From: Pseudomonas sp. RGM2987
Lineage (GTDB): Bacteria > Pseudomonadota > Gammaproteobacteria > Pseudomonadales > Pseudomonadaceae
Assembly (NCBI RefSeq): GCF_022952855.1
Contig: NZ_JALJDX010000220.1
Coordinates: 1 to 64,000, forward strand
Direction of reading: 5' to 3'
Length of the DNA: 64,000 bases
The position numbers were made by a program, and so were the translations under genes. The notes beneath the pieces were generated by a model that was not told where the DNA came from, made no database searches, and was given only the letters and a program-made list of their open reading frames with translations. Of the stretch, positions 17,732-26,459 are shown piece by piece (the first letter of the stretch is position 1; every line of letters starts with the position of its first letter).

Positions 17732-17862
17732 TGCGCCCATCGAACGCACTGGGGTCTAAAAAATCTCAATGTTTTCAAGGAGATAGCGCCCAGTCAGGGT
17801 CCCGTTTCCTTTAGTAGGTTTGTACAACGGTTGATGTGGCTGCATTGCATCAGGCGTCCTGA

Positions 17863-17936
17863 GGCCGAATAGCAAAATGGTTATGCAGTGGATTGCAAAT
17901 CCACCTACGCCGGTTCGATTCCGACTTCGGCCTCCA
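17863..17936 (+). tRNA. tRNA-Cys (anticodon GCA)
   Basis: A 74-nt cloverleaf: acceptor GGCCGAA pairs with TTCGGCC, the anticodon loop is ATTGCAAA with GCA, the T-arm is GCCGGTTCGATTCCGAC, and CCA is encoded. A terminator-like hairpin follows, so read-through to tRNA-Leu may be partial. Confidence 0.97.
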
Positions 17937-17942
17937 CTTTTA

Positions 17943-17979
17943 AAAAGCTCTGTAGATCTATGATTTACAGAGCTTTTTT
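17943..17979 (+). terminator. Terminator-like hairpin after tRNA-Cys
   Basis: AAAAGCTCTGTA and TACAGAGCTTTT form a 12-bp stem with an 11-nt loop, ending in TTTTTT. Confidence 0.8.
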
Positions 17980-18121
17980 GTTTGCAGGCGCTGAAGGTTT
18001 TTGTCTTGAAAAGGACAGATGCAACCTTGCTTCATGGGGGAGGGATGTATATATTTCCCCTCTGCTGCACCAGCCCGGAGAATGGCTATCCAAAGCTTCT
18101 CCGCGGCTTTGACGCGCTACC

Positions 18122-18208
18122 GCCCGAATGGCGAAACTGGTAGACGCATGGGACTTAAAATCCCCCGCTCGTAAGGGCGTGCCGGTTCGATTCCGGCTTC
18201 GGGCACCA
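18122..18208 (+). tRNA. tRNA-Leu (anticodon UAA)
   Basis: An 87-nt class II tRNA: acceptor GCCCGAA / TTCGGGC, anticodon loop CTTAAAA with TAA, a long variable arm (CCCGCTCGTAAGGGC), T-arm GCCGGTTCGATTCCGGC, and encoded CCA. Its 3' end is imperfectly duplicated about 1.1 kb downstream around an integrase relic, marking it as an integration site. Confidence 0.97.
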
Positions 18209-18274
18209 TATTAAATCAAGGGTTTGCAGGCGAAAGCTAATGCAAACCCTTGTTCGTTTCCGGTCCGCTATTTT
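18190..18274 (+). repeat. Attachment-site-like direct repeat, left copy (tRNA-Leu 3' end plus terminator)
   Basis: This stretch covers the last 19 bases of tRNA-Leu and the hairpin GGGTTTGCA...TGCAAACCC. It is repeated at 19275-19359 with about 85% identity by hand alignment. The arrangement is that of attL/attR of an element inserted at tRNA-Leu. Confidence 0.75.
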
Positions 18275-18290
18275 GATGCTGGTCCGCAAT

Positions 18291-18443
18291 TCACTTCGAT
18301 GGCGATACCTTTTTGCCTTTCCGGTTGCGGATGTACTGCTCTGTCATGACAACGGTCGTATGCCCAAGTTGATCCTTGGCCTGCATGATGTCGCCGCTTG
18401 ATTCTGCCTTGTCCGTGCCGGCTGTGGCCCGCACATACTGCAT
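18291..18443 (-). pseudogene. Tyrosine-recombinase (integrase) C-terminal remnant
   Basis: Minus-strand translation ending at the TGA at 18291-18293 gives a stretch with AKDQLGHTTVVMTEQYIRN and a basic tail GKKVSPSK. The LGHTT...Y pattern is the box II region of phage-type integrases, containing the nucleophilic tyrosine. The remaining N-terminal part is missing and the frame is lost upstream of about 18443. It lies directly next to tRNA-Leu, as the integrase of a tRNA-inserted element would. Confidence 0.8.
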
Positions 18444-18667
18444 TTTTTAAACGCCTAGTCGAGACGCCTGCACCCTTTGGATGGTGTCGAATCCCTCCGC
18501 ATATCACTTTTCGTCCGGTGACGATCAGGCGCGTCGAGCGGACCGAGCCAATTAATAGATGCCAATGATTTCATGGCGGCTGCATGAACGCGGATACAAT
18601 CTGAGCTTTTCAGCTGATGTAGCAAAGGAAATTATCAAGTAACGCGGTATTCAAGGAGAAGGCGACG

Positions 18668-19267
18668 GTGAGAAGGAGTGCGTTCGTAGGGGCCATCATG
18701 GTTTTGGCTGCACTCGGTGGTTGCTCTGGTCCTGCTTGGAAAGTTTCAAGCGAGACTGATGCAATTACCCGGAAAAGCAGCGCCATGGTCACCACGGGTA
18801 GCTATAAAGCGGGCAGTTCGCCTTTCGCCGATCCGACCAAAATGTACCCAGTGGTACGGATGGCTGAAGGTGACGTCTACGTCGGGCTAGTGTCAACTCA
18901 CGAGTCCCGGAATCCGGTGCTGAGCGCTCAAGTCTGGATTGATCGTAACGAGGCTTGGACAATCTCGTCTCAGGAGACTCCCATATTTTTTGCGCTGCCG
19001 TCCGGGAGGTTGCTATTGGGATTGGACCCAGAACTCTCAAAGCAAGCTGGTGACCGCGGCCTGAATGTCTACAAACTGATGGGGGGATATACGGTTACCG
19101 GAGGAGCAAAAGCAAGGGCGATTCTCCACCAAATGCTCGCTGGGCAGATTTTGAAATATAGGACATTTGGTATTGATCAGACTCCCTCAGCGATCTATGA
19201 AGTGGTCTTGGATGAATCATTCTCACAGTCCCTTAAGGCCGCTGGTATCGATCCGACTACTTTGTAG
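18668..19267 (+). CDS. Hypothetical lipoprotein
   Basis: The 199-residue product begins with a GTG at 18668 preceded by AAGGAGAAGG. Its signal peptide ends in LGGC (Cys19 region). The mature protein has no family that I recognise. It contains segments such as PVVRMAEGDVYVGLVSTHES and a central GGYTVTGGAKARAILHQMLA. It is the only intact gene between the two att-like repeats, so it is probably cargo of the decayed element. Its lower GC compared with the mux region agrees with acquisition. Confidence 0.7.
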   Translation: MRRSAFVGAIMVLAALGGCSGPAWKVSSETDAITRKSSAMVTTGSYKAGSSPFADPTKMYPVVRMAEGDVYVGLVSTHESRNPVLSAQVWIDRNEAWTISSQETPIFFALPSGRLLLGLDPELSKQAGDRGLNVYKLMGGYTVTGGAKARAILHQMLAGQILKYRTFGIDQTPSAIYEVVLDESFSQSLKAAGIDPTTL

Positions 19268-19274
19268 ATGAAGA

Positions 19275-19359
19275 TATTCCGGCGTCGAGCACCCTCTAAA
19301 ATCAAGGGCTTGCGGGCGAAACTGATGCGAACCCTTGTTCATTTCCAGTCCGCAATTTT
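19275..19359 (+). repeat. Attachment-site-like direct repeat, right copy
   Basis: A degenerate duplicate of 18190-18274. It begins ATTCCGGCGTCGAGCACC, resembling the T-arm and acceptor end of tRNA-Leu, and continues into the hairpin with AACCCTTGTTC. The tRNA part is mutated and could not serve as a functional tRNA end. Confidence 0.75.
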
Positions 19360-19452
19360 CCAGGTCGAGCTCCGCAGGTTAGCGACGTATGAACGACCGG
19401 GTAGCCAATAACCTGTACATGAATTATATTTTTGTACAGGTTTTTAAGCGGA

Positions 19453-19731
19453 ATGCAGCAAGTGACTCCTCTCGAAAAGCTGATCGCCTGGCATGAAAGC
19501 TGGGCCCTGCGAAATCAGACCGTGAAATGCAAAGGCTGTGGCGCGGAGCAGCCCGAGCGAGATCGAACGCTCACATTTACACATGAATCGAATTGTCCGA
19601 ACGCCAGGTTCGGGATCGAACCCTGGCGGGCTCTGGATGAAGTGCGGGATGCGTACTGGATCCCCCCGAAAGGATCGCCAGTGGAGCAGGGCGCCAATCC
19701 CCAAACGCCAGAGCCGTCGGAGCCAGCCTGA
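19453..19731 (+). CDS. Small conserved hypothetical protein with CxxC motif
   Basis: The 92-residue product starts at ATG 19453 (MQQVTPLEKLIAWHESWALR). It carries CKGCGAEQ, followed later by ESNCPNARFG, which could ligate zinc. An upstream TTG at 19432 is possible. The C-terminal third is Pro/Glu-rich. I recognise no family beyond similarity of style to small Pseudomonas orphan genes. The ribosome-binding site is weak, so confidence is moderate. Confidence 0.6.
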   Translation: MQQVTPLEKLIAWHESWALRNQTVKCKGCGAEQPERDRTLTFTHESNCPNARFGIEPWRALDEVRDAYWIPPKGSPVEQGANPQTPEPSEPA

Positions 19732-19757
19732 TGGATTCCTCGCGTTGGCCGTAATGA

Positions 19758-20126
19758 TTACAACCTTCGCCGAAACGCTTCCAGGATTTCCCGCGTCCCC
19801 TTTTTCAACTGCAGTTGAGCCATGGCATCCAATGGGTGCCAGAGGCAATCACTGATCTCATTCCGCGGCCCGGCCTCCGTGAGATTGGCCACTGATGCTT
19901 CAAACACGTGGTGTTCAGTGGCCCCGTCCTTAATCCTCATCAGGTACAGGAGGTTCTCGGCATCCAGCCCGGTTTCTTCGGCCAGTTCCCTGATAGCGGC
20001 TTCTACGTGGGTTTCTCCGCGTTCGACCGTACCGCCTGGCAGCGTCCAGCGACTGTTGGGCTTGCGCACCAGCAGCACTTGGCGCGCCTCCTCACAGATG
20101 ATGGTCGCTCGAATTTTCATGGGCAT
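19758..20126 (-). CDS. Nudix hydrolase
   Basis: The 122-residue protein has a full Nudix box, GGTVERGETHVEAAIRELAE followed by ETGL, with all metal-binding glutamates present. The N-terminal strand MKIRATIICEEARQVLLVRK is typical of MutT-like enzymes. The substrate is probably a nucleoside diphosphate derivative but is not predictable. Start ATG at 20126. It stands alone. Confidence 0.88.
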   Translation of the reverse strand: MPMKIRATIICEEARQVLLVRKPNSRWTLPGGTVERGETHVEAAIRELAEETGLDAENLLYLMRIKDGATEHHVFEASVANLTEAGPRNEISDCLWHPLDAMAQLQLKKGTREILEAFRRRL

Positions 20127-20372
20127 GCCTGGTGGGTACTGTCACAAAAGTGAAATATGACTGAAATATTAGTGCCCGGGTCACTCACGTGTCGCTAAAT
20201 TTCCTGCTCTTGTCAATACGACCGCAGCCTGGTGGGAACGGCTGACTTTCATTTCATGCCGCCGGGCAGTTATCGCAAGCGCCGACCGATCATCGCCTAA
20301 AATGAATCAGAGGCGAAAAAATGAATCCATGGGGAGTGAACGGCAGACCCCAGCGCGGGGAAGTGAGGAGAA

Positions 20373-20558
20373 ATGACCAGTGTCGATGATTTCCGACTCA
20401 AATCTCACGAACTCCTGGTGGAGCTTGATGCGGCGACGGCAGAAATGATGAAGCTCATTTGTGCCCATCAGATGACAGGGACGATCTGGGAGGAGGCTGT
20501 TCGACTCCAGCATGAGGCCTATGAGCGTTGGGTCGAGTATCTGAACGAACGTGTGTAG
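20373..20558 (+). CDS. Small helical hypothetical protein
   Basis: The 61-residue product is mostly alpha-helical (LKSHELLVELDAATAEMMKL, EEAVRLQHEAYERWVEYLNE). GAGGAGAA precedes the ATG, a good ribosome-binding site. It resembles the many short orphan proteins found in Pseudomonas. No function can be assigned. Confidence 0.6.
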   Translation: MTSVDDFRLKSHELLVELDAATAEMMKLICAHQMTGTIWEEAVRLQHEAYERWVEYLNERV

Positions 20559-20648
20559 GCCAGGGGCTGGCACAGAGGTGGCGACAGATTCTTTGAACGG
20601 TCTCGACAGGGTTGTGCCTAATCCATAGACCGACAAGAGGATTAGGCC

Positions 20649-20876
20649 ATGTCTGAATTAGCCAGTTATTTCTGGATTGCCGTAGCGGTGCTGTTACTGC
20701 TTGTGGATTTGTGGGCAATCGTCAGTGTATTTCGTAGCGACAAGTCGGCCGGAACCAAGGCTGGCTGGGCGCTGTTGCTGATTATCCTGCCGGTGCTGGG
20801 CCTGGTCATCTGGGGCGTTGCCGGGCCGCGCGGCATCAAGGAAGGCCCGACGTCTGCCGAGCATAGCAAAGGCTAG
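20649..20876 (+). CDS. Small membrane protein with PLDc_N-type domain
   Basis: The 75-residue protein has two membrane helices, YFWIAVAVLLLLVDLWAIV and AGWALLLIILPVLGLVIWGV, separated by a basic loop (FRSDKSAGTK). This is the pattern of the phospholipase D N-terminal (PLDc_N) family, found alone or ahead of cardiolipin synthases. Here there is no catalytic partner. The segment PVLGLVIWGVAGPRG is the conserved end of the domain. Confidence 0.78.
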   Translation: MSELASYFWIAVAVLLLLVDLWAIVSVFRSDKSAGTKAGWALLLIILPVLGLVIWGVAGPRGIKEGPTSAEHSKG

Positions 20877-20969
20877 CGCAGAGGGATGCGAGCCCCTGGT
20901 CACTGGTTATCCAGCGGCCACGGGTGGGTTCGCAGGGCTGTGTCTGCTTCAAGTCGGTTGACGCAAGGC

Positions 20970-21200
20970 TCAGCGGAACCTGGGCAGTGGTCGCTCAATG
21001 GGCTTGAGAGAGGTCAGCGCGCTCTGGATCGACGGGGCATCCTTCTCGATGTCGTTGAGTCGGTCACGGATGCGCACGGCTGTTGGATGCCCGCCCTGGT
21101 TGTCGACCCAGTCGGCAATTTCCTTGCAGGCTGCTGCCAGCCGGACCTGACGCGATTCCAGCAAGGTGAGCAGGGTGGTGATGGACTCTTTTTCCGACAT
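20970..21200 (-). CDS. Small hypothetical cytosolic protein
   Basis: The 76-residue product starts at ATG 21200 with GGAGGTG at ideal spacing; a longer frame to 21260 lacks such a site. It is helical (MSEKESITTLLTLLESRQVR, IRDRLNDIEKDAPSIQSALT). No recognised family. Confidence 0.65.
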   Translation of the reverse strand: MSEKESITTLLTLLESRQVRLAAACKEIADWVDNQGGHPTAVRIRDRLNDIEKDAPSIQSALTSLKPIERPLPRFR

Positions 21201-21352
21201 GTCACACCTCCGTTGATGAGTGGAAAGGCCAGCACAAAACCCACCAGAAGTGGGTCGCACTATTGATTAAGCGTAGTTGAGTTATTCTGGATCTGTCGAA
21301 GAATCCGGCACCCGGCTGGACAGCCGGGCGCCGAAGGATGGGTTCTATCGAA

Positions 21353-21607
21353 TCAGCCGGACTCCTTGATCCAGGACGGCGCGACACTGGCGCGCCAGCG
21401 CACGTCGGTAATGCCATACTTCTCTGCAAGGGGTTTTGAAACCCGCTTGACCTTTTCCCGTCCGAACTTGGGTATACGCCCGACACCCGCATCGCAACTG
21501 GCCCAATGCCAAGCTTCTGAGTTATTCATCACCTCGGCGCGGATGATGAATGACTTCGGCTCGCCATGGAGCATGTAGTCGATGATGTAAAGCGATGGCC
21601 CGCCCAT
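21353..21607 (-). CDS. DUF6555-like small protein
   Basis: The 84-residue product contains YIIDYMLHGEPKSFIIRAEV and AWHWASCDAGVGRIPKFGRE, recurring features of a Pseudomonas-restricted small protein family (DUF6555 as I recall it). Function is unknown. AGGGAGG lies upstream of the ATG at 21607. The region GITDVRW near the C terminus is also conserved in relatives. Confidence 0.7.
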   Translation of the reverse strand: MGGPSLYIIDYMLHGEPKSFIIRAEVMNNSEAWHWASCDAGVGRIPKFGREKVKRVSKPLAEKYGITDVRWRASVAPSWIKESG

Positions 21608-21845
21608 AAATCCTCCCTAATTAGTCCTATACGGATGGATACGGAGGCAAGCGGAAAATTCCATTGGATTTCCAGACGGTCGAAATGAGACCCATCGTCC
21701 ATGATGGTGGATCTCCAGCCAGCCTTGTGAATACGTATTGCTCGTCGCCCGGAACCAAACCCGGTTAACCTTCTCCAAGGTGAGCTTCAACACCGTGGGC
21801 CAGGGATCAAAGGCAGGGCAGGTGCGGCATTACATAAGGCAAGAC

Positions 21846-22745
21846 ATGAAAAGAATCACCCGGGCGCTGGTTATTGCAGTCCTCGCCATCGGTGTGTCGG
21901 GGTGCATCGGCCCGCCCATCGAACTGACCCCGCAAACCGAGCAGCGCTTGCAAGAGCAGCCCCCGATCCGTTTTCTGCTGACATTTGATGATGGCCCCAG
22001 CGCATCATCGTTCTGGAACCCGAGCAAAGAAGTGCTGGACGCCCTTGCTCATAACCCCGTGCAGCCGGGTATCAAGGCGATCTTCTTCGTCCAGACCCGG
22101 GCACTGAGAGCCGGTAACAGCGCTATCGGGCGTTCGGTGATGCACCGGGAGCAGCGCGAAGGCCACATACTCGGGTTTCACACGGCCACCAATGGGCACG
22201 ACAATCATCGGTTCCTGAGTCCGGATGAACTGGAGCACTCACTGGTGGATGGCAGTGCCGACATCGCTGCCATCAGCGGTGCAGCGCCTGTCCTGCTGCG
22301 GCCACCATTCTGGAGCTACGACAGGCGTACTTTTGCCGCCTACCAGCAGCATGGCATGCACATACTGCTGACGGACCTTAGTGCTAACGATGGCAAGATC
22401 TGGGGGTTTTCCGCCAGCCCGCGACGGCGGATCAACCTGATACGCCAGCTCTCAGAAGTGCGCGAGCGTATTGCTGCGAAAGAACTGCCTGCCGTCGATG
22501 GTGTGATTCCGGTAGTGGTCACGTTTCACGACCTCAACCGCTACACCGCACGGCATACCCGGGAGTACCTGCAGATCCTGCTCGACGCGGCCCGCGAGAC
22601 GGGCGTGAGGACGGACACCAGGCCGTTCTACGACGACCGCATGGCATTGGAGCGGGCCGCCATGGCCCGCACGATCAAGAATCCCGGCCAGCCGGTGCAC
22701 CTGCCCGGTCTGTGGGACTGGCTGTGGGATTCGGATTCCCACTGA
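21846..22745 (+). CDS. Polysaccharide deacetylase-like lipoprotein
   Basis: The 299-residue protein has a lipoprotein signal (IGVSGC, Cys18) and a NodB-type domain. Motif 1 is FLLTFDDGPS with the catalytic and metal-binding aspartates. Motif 2 reads FHTATNGHDN, with spacing between the two histidines longer than the common HSxxH. Motif 3 is LRPPFWSY, and VVTFHDL supplies the late histidine. It probably deacetylates an N-acetylated glycan in the periplasm. An upstream start at 21738 would bury the signal peptide, so ATG 21846 is chosen although its ribosome-binding site is weak. Confidence 0.85.
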   Translation: MKRITRALVIAVLAIGVSGCIGPPIELTPQTEQRLQEQPPIRFLLTFDDGPSASSFWNPSKEVLDALAHNPVQPGIKAIFFVQTRALRAGNSAIGRSVMHREQREGHILGFHTATNGHDNHRFLSPDELEHSLVDGSADIAAISGAAPVLLRPPFWSYDRRTFAAYQQHGMHILLTDLSANDGKIWGFSASPRRRINLIRQLSEVRERIAAKELPAVDGVIPVVVTFHDLNRYTARHTREYLQILLDAARETGVRTDTRPFYDDRMALERAAMARTIKNPGQPVHLPGLWDWLWDSDSH

Positions 22746-22856
22746 GGGCTCGTGGCTGTGCGACGTCGACAAGCATTGCGACACCCGGTCGTTACCCTCT
22801 CGCGAACTGGAGTATGGTGGGCGACGTAACCCAGGTTTATCTCGCAGGAGGTGACT

Positions 22857-23048
22857 ATGAGCAGTGCGATGCTGACGAAAATGCACATCAATGGTTATGA
22901 CGTGCTCAGCGTAAACAGTGGGCCGTGGAGGGTGTGCACCCAGGCAGACCGGTTGGGCTCCTTTGCGTCTCGCGAGGAAGCACTGGCCTACGCCGCAGCG
23001 CTACCGGCCAGGAAAGAGCGTGGTGGTAGGGCTGCCAATGTGAAATAA
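22857..23048 (+). CDS. Small hypothetical protein
   Basis: The 63-residue product starts at ATG 22857 with AGGAGG five bases upstream. The sequence GPWRVCTQADRLGSFASREE followed by ALAYAA suggests a small single-domain fold similar to DUF2188-like proteins, but this is uncertain. It lies 110 bp after the deacetylase and just before a REP pair. Confidence 0.6.
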   Translation: MSSAMLTKMHINGYDVLSVNSGPWRVCTQADRLGSFASREEALAYAAALPARKERGGRAANVK

Positions 23049-23059
23049 CTGCATGATCT

Positions 23060-23146
23060 GTGGGAGCGGGCTTGCTCGCGAAAGCGGTGGGTCAGCTACA
23101 TCAATGCTGGATGGGCTATCGCTTTCGCGAGCAAGCCCGCTCCCAC
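23060..23146. repeat. Paired REP elements
   Basis: Inverted arms at 23060-23081 and 23125-23146 of the GTGGGAGCGGGCTTGCTCGC type, extended by AAGCG / CGCTT to a stem of about 27 bp. It is the last REP before a 32-kb stretch with none. Confidence 0.9.
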
Positions 23147-23168
23147 AATGACCGATGTTCGCCAGTAG

Positions 23169-24962
23169 TCAACTGAGGGCTGGCTCCAGCGGAATCTCCA
23201 GGGTAAACAGCGCGCCATGACCAGGGCCGTCGCTATGGACAAGCAAGCGGCCGTTCATCTCAACCGCCGCCAGTGCACAGCTGTGCAAGCCGAAGCCATG
23301 GCCATCCTTGCGGGTCGTGAAGCCGTGGTTGAAGATCCGCGCCAGGTTCTCGGGCGCAATGCCTTCGCCTCGATCCTTGACGCTGAGGCACAGCGTGGCT
23401 TGATCGACGATCCGGATGCCCAAGATGATTTCACGCGGCTCCGGGGTATTGGACATGGCGAATTTCGCGTTGCTGATCAGGTTGATCAGAATCAGCAGCA
23501 GCCGGTGCTTGTCGCCCATGATCGCGGGAGCATCCTGGTAGTCCTTGATGACCGTCACGTGGTGACGGCTCAGCGCACCGGCGTTCATGCGCAACGCGTC
23601 CTCGAACAGGTCGCTGACATTGAGCGGTTCGATCAGTCGGGCGGCCCCCGCGTAGGACTGTTGAGTGGTGACGATTTCCTTGATGTGATCGATGCTTCTG
23701 GTCAGTTGTGCCAGTTCGTCGATGAGCAGCGCTTGCTCGGCGGCGATGGAGTCGACCAACTCATTGAAATAACGCGGCAGCAACTTGCCTTTTTCATCCT
23801 GGGTGATGAAGTGACCAAGATCGTTGGCGTGCTCGTTCATCATGTTGACCGCTTTCCCGAGCCCGATGGTCTTGCTGTTTCTTAACTTGCGGGTCACCAG
23901 GTCCGCGGAGATATTCACGCTGTTGAGTACGTTGCCGACGTTATGCAACACGTTCGTGGCGATCTCCGCCATGCCCGCCATGCGTGCGGCATCCATCAGC
24001 TCGCGTTCGGCTGCCTTGAGTTCGCGGGTGCGTTCCTGTACCCGTTCTTCGAGCCGCTCATTGGACGATTGCAACTGCTGGTTGATCTGGTTGATGACGG
24101 CGTAGCTGCGCACCAGGCGCACCGCCAGGTAGATCATCAAGAGCGCCATGAGGCTGGCACACACCGCGAGGTAAATATGGTACTGACGGTCCGTCGCCGC
24201 TGTCCTTCGTTGGGTTTCGTTCAGCAGCTCGTTGATGTTGTCCAACTCCTGGGCAACCGGAATGACACTGATGCGATCGAGCAGGTCGTTGACCAGCGGT
24301 TGTTCCTCAAGAATGGTCCTGACGTGTCCGGCGAGCGTGGAGAAGGGCGCCTGTTGGGGCGTGGGCAACTGCAGAACGTAAGGTGTCAGTTCATCCAGCT
24401 GGCGTTGGACTTCCTGGGCTTTATCGGCAGTGACATAGAGCGCGAACTCCAGCGTCGTCAACGTCAGCTCCAGCACTTGGGAGGCTGCGGTCTGGCGCTG
24501 TGCCGGGCTTTGAGTGTCCAGCCCCTTGAGCAGCGTCTGAATCTGGTCTTCGACAAGCGGCAGCGCGTCCAGGGATGTACGCAGATTGGTATTGTGTTGG
24601 TCGAACTCGTTCACCAGCAGGGTCTTGTTCTTGACCGCATCCACGTAGCCCTGGCGCCTGGACACCCAAAGCGCCGCCAACGGGCCTGAATTGTTGAGCC
24701 GCTCCAGCTGCGCCCAGCGACTGCCTGCTTCCGCCGGCTGCGACAGCGACAAGTTATTGCTGACGCCGATTTTCTTCCTGAGGATTTTGACGTTCCAGTT
24801 CGCGTCGGATTGCTTGAGTTGGCGAATGAAGTCACGGGATTCAAAGTAGGTCGAGGAGTCGTACGTGTATGACTTGATCAGGAAGAATATCAAGGCGCTG
24901 AAGACCACAAGCGCGACGGCCAGCAAGGCGGGCCATTTATATTTCTGGATAATGTTCGTCAC
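23169..24962 (-). CDS. Membrane-bound sensor histidine kinase
   Basis: The 597-residue protein starts at a GTG with AGGAGA upstream (24962); an in-frame ATG at 25046 is less likely. It has a first membrane helix (ALLAVALVVFSALIFFLIKS), a periplasmic region of about 270 residues, a second helix (IYLAVCASLMALLMIYLAVR) and a coiled coil. The phosphoacceptor-like helix is AEIATNVLHNVGNVLNSVNI, and the HATPase domain has N box NLISNAKFAM, DRGEGIAPENL and GFGLHSCALAA. The H box (LHNVGN) is not the usual HE-x-R type. No response regulator is adjacent, so it is probably an orphan kinase. The signal is unknown. Confidence 0.88.
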   Translation of the reverse strand: MTNIIQKYKWPALLAVALVVFSALIFFLIKSYTYDSSTYFESRDFIRQLKQSDANWNVKILRKKIGVSNNLSLSQPAEAGSRWAQLERLNNSGPLAALWVSRRQGYVDAVKNKTLLVNEFDQHNTNLRTSLDALPLVEDQIQTLLKGLDTQSPAQRQTAASQVLELTLTTLEFALYVTADKAQEVQRQLDELTPYVLQLPTPQQAPFSTLAGHVRTILEEQPLVNDLLDRISVIPVAQELDNINELLNETQRRTAATDRQYHIYLAVCASLMALLMIYLAVRLVRSYAVINQINQQLQSSNERLEERVQERTRELKAAERELMDAARMAGMAEIATNVLHNVGNVLNSVNISADLVTRKLRNSKTIGLGKAVNMMNEHANDLGHFITQDEKGKLLPRYFNELVDSIAAEQALLIDELAQLTRSIDHIKEIVTTQQSYAGAARLIEPLNVSDLFEDALRMNAGALSRHHVTVIKDYQDAPAIMGDKHRLLLILINLISNAKFAMSNTPEPREIILGIRIVDQATLCLSVKDRGEGIAPENLARIFNHGFTTRKDGHGFGLHSCALAAVEMNGRLLVHSDGPGHGALFTLEIPLEPALS

Positions 24963-25324
24963 GCCAGTCTCCTGTGCAGAGTCTCTATCGAAGGCGTCGG
25001 TGAGTTCCCGTCGGGGGAGGTATGCTAAGGCTTGAGCCAGACACAAAGGTGGATTTGTCGTGCGGCTTGTTGCGGCGGTTTGCGGGTACCTGGATACACG
25101 TTGAGCTCCCTGCTTACGGCGAAGGTTCCATCACAGAGGTGAGTGTAGCGTTCGTCATCAGGTGTCTTCATCTCTAAAATTCTCAATGCTCTAAAACTAA
25201 CCTTTTTGTGTTTATTTTCTGGAAGTTAGCATGCGCTCCAAGTGAAACATTTTTCTCAAAGTAGCTTCATCATGTGTTGACGCTGATGCGATTTTGAACC
25301 CAGCTACCGGAATTCAGTGACTGC
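24963..25324. other. Non-coding stretch at the left edge of the accessory region
   Basis: About 360 bp between the kinase and the AEC carrier, which converges on nothing here. It is AT-rich around 25170-25270. I see no gene, RNA or clear terminator. It probably holds the kinase promoter and may contain the left boundary of the acquired DNA. Confidence 0.5.
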
Positions 25325-26254
25325 TTACGCTCCAATGAAATAAATGCACATCGACAAAGTGATCAGAGACCCCAATGTCGACATCAGTATCGTGCTGGAA
25401 ACCAGCGAGCCATCACGTCGGTAAAACTCGGCAAGCATGAATGGCCCTGTCCCTGTCGGTAGTGCGCTTAGGAGCAAAGCCGCCTGGGTCCACATGAGTG
25501 GAAGACGGAAAACATAAAACGCCAAAACCCACGTAACCAGGGGGTGAACAAGCAGCTTGATAAACACCAAGCTCGTACCACGCTCAATTTTTCCCTTGTG
25601 CCTGTGAGCCAGAAAAAGTCCCAGGGAAATTAGCGCACAAGGGCCGGTAGCCGCCGATAACATTTTGAGGACTTGATGGAAGGACGCGGGCAAGGGTTGA
25701 GCCGTAGCCGTCCACAACGATCCTAAAATCGGCGCCACCACGATAGGGTTTTTGATCAGCGCGAACATGACTTTCCCCACAGCTTTTGCGAGGCTCTTTT
25801 CACTCTGCAGCCCGACCTCGATACAGATCACCGAGATAGAAAACAGTACGCAGATCACGACCAGGCAAGAGATCAGGGCGGGCTCCATGCCTGCCTTGCC
25901 GAATACCAAAAGGCATAGCGGAATGCCCATGTATCCCGTATTGGCGTAGGTGGCGCTCAGCCCTTGAACGCTGGCATCTACCAGGCTACGTGTACGCCGA
26001 AGTCGCCAGATCAAAGTAATGACGAATAGGCCGACCGTCGATAGCCCATAGCTGAAGATGAATCCCGGTTGCCAGATCTGCTCCCACACCGCTGTTGCCA
26101 TTGCTTCAAATAGCAAAGCAGGGAGACACAACCAGACCACCATTCGATTGATTTCTGAAGCAGCGTTAGGGCCCAGCAATCCTAGGCGTCTACAGGCGAA
26201 GCCCGCCAGAATAAGCGCGAATACGGGCAGGATGACATTTAGAACAGAGGCCAT
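25325..26254 (-). CDS. AEC (auxin efflux carrier) family transporter
   Basis: The protein is about 309 residues from the chosen ATG at 26254 (MASVLNVILPVFALILAGF). It has ten probable membrane helices in two five-helix halves, with the crossover segments GLSATYANTGYMGIPL and ALLLSALPTGTGPFMLAEFY typical of the family. Bacterial AEC proteins move malonate, malate or other small carboxylates. Longer starts at 26305 or 26302 are possible; none has a convincing ribosome-binding site. It lies downstream of the GntR gene on the same strand and could be part of its regulon. Confidence 0.85.
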   Translation of the reverse strand: MASVLNVILPVFALILAGFACRRLGLLGPNAASEINRMVVWLCLPALLFEAMATAVWEQIWQPGFIFSYGLSTVGLFVITLIWRLRRTRSLVDASVQGLSATYANTGYMGIPLCLLVFGKAGMEPALISCLVVICVLFSISVICIEVGLQSEKSLAKAVGKVMFALIKNPIVVAPILGSLWTATAQPLPASFHQVLKMLSAATGPCALISLGLFLAHRHKGKIERGTSLVFIKLLVHPLVTWVLAFYVFRLPLMWTQAALLLSALPTGTGPFMLAEFYRRDGSLVSSTILMSTLGSLITLSMCIYFIGA

Positions 26255-26459
26255 TGGCCGAAAACTCACATATGCAGGTGGGTCGATACCCGGTCTGGAC
26301 ATCAACAGAAAATATTTCGCCCTAGCATTTAATGCTTGATCTTTTCAGACGGCGAAATTTGCTAGTTCACATTAAGCAAAGTCACCGAGCTAACCGTGTT
26401 GGTTTCAATGCTAGGTCGTCATCTGGGCGTAGGTGCCATGGCATAGCGGCCATCAAAAC

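Noticed and set aside
17780..17862. Possible tRNA-Gly remnant upstream of tRNA-Cys, expected from the gly-cys-leu order in other Pseudomonas
   Set aside because: No acceptor stem, D-arm or T-arm could be paired in this stretch.
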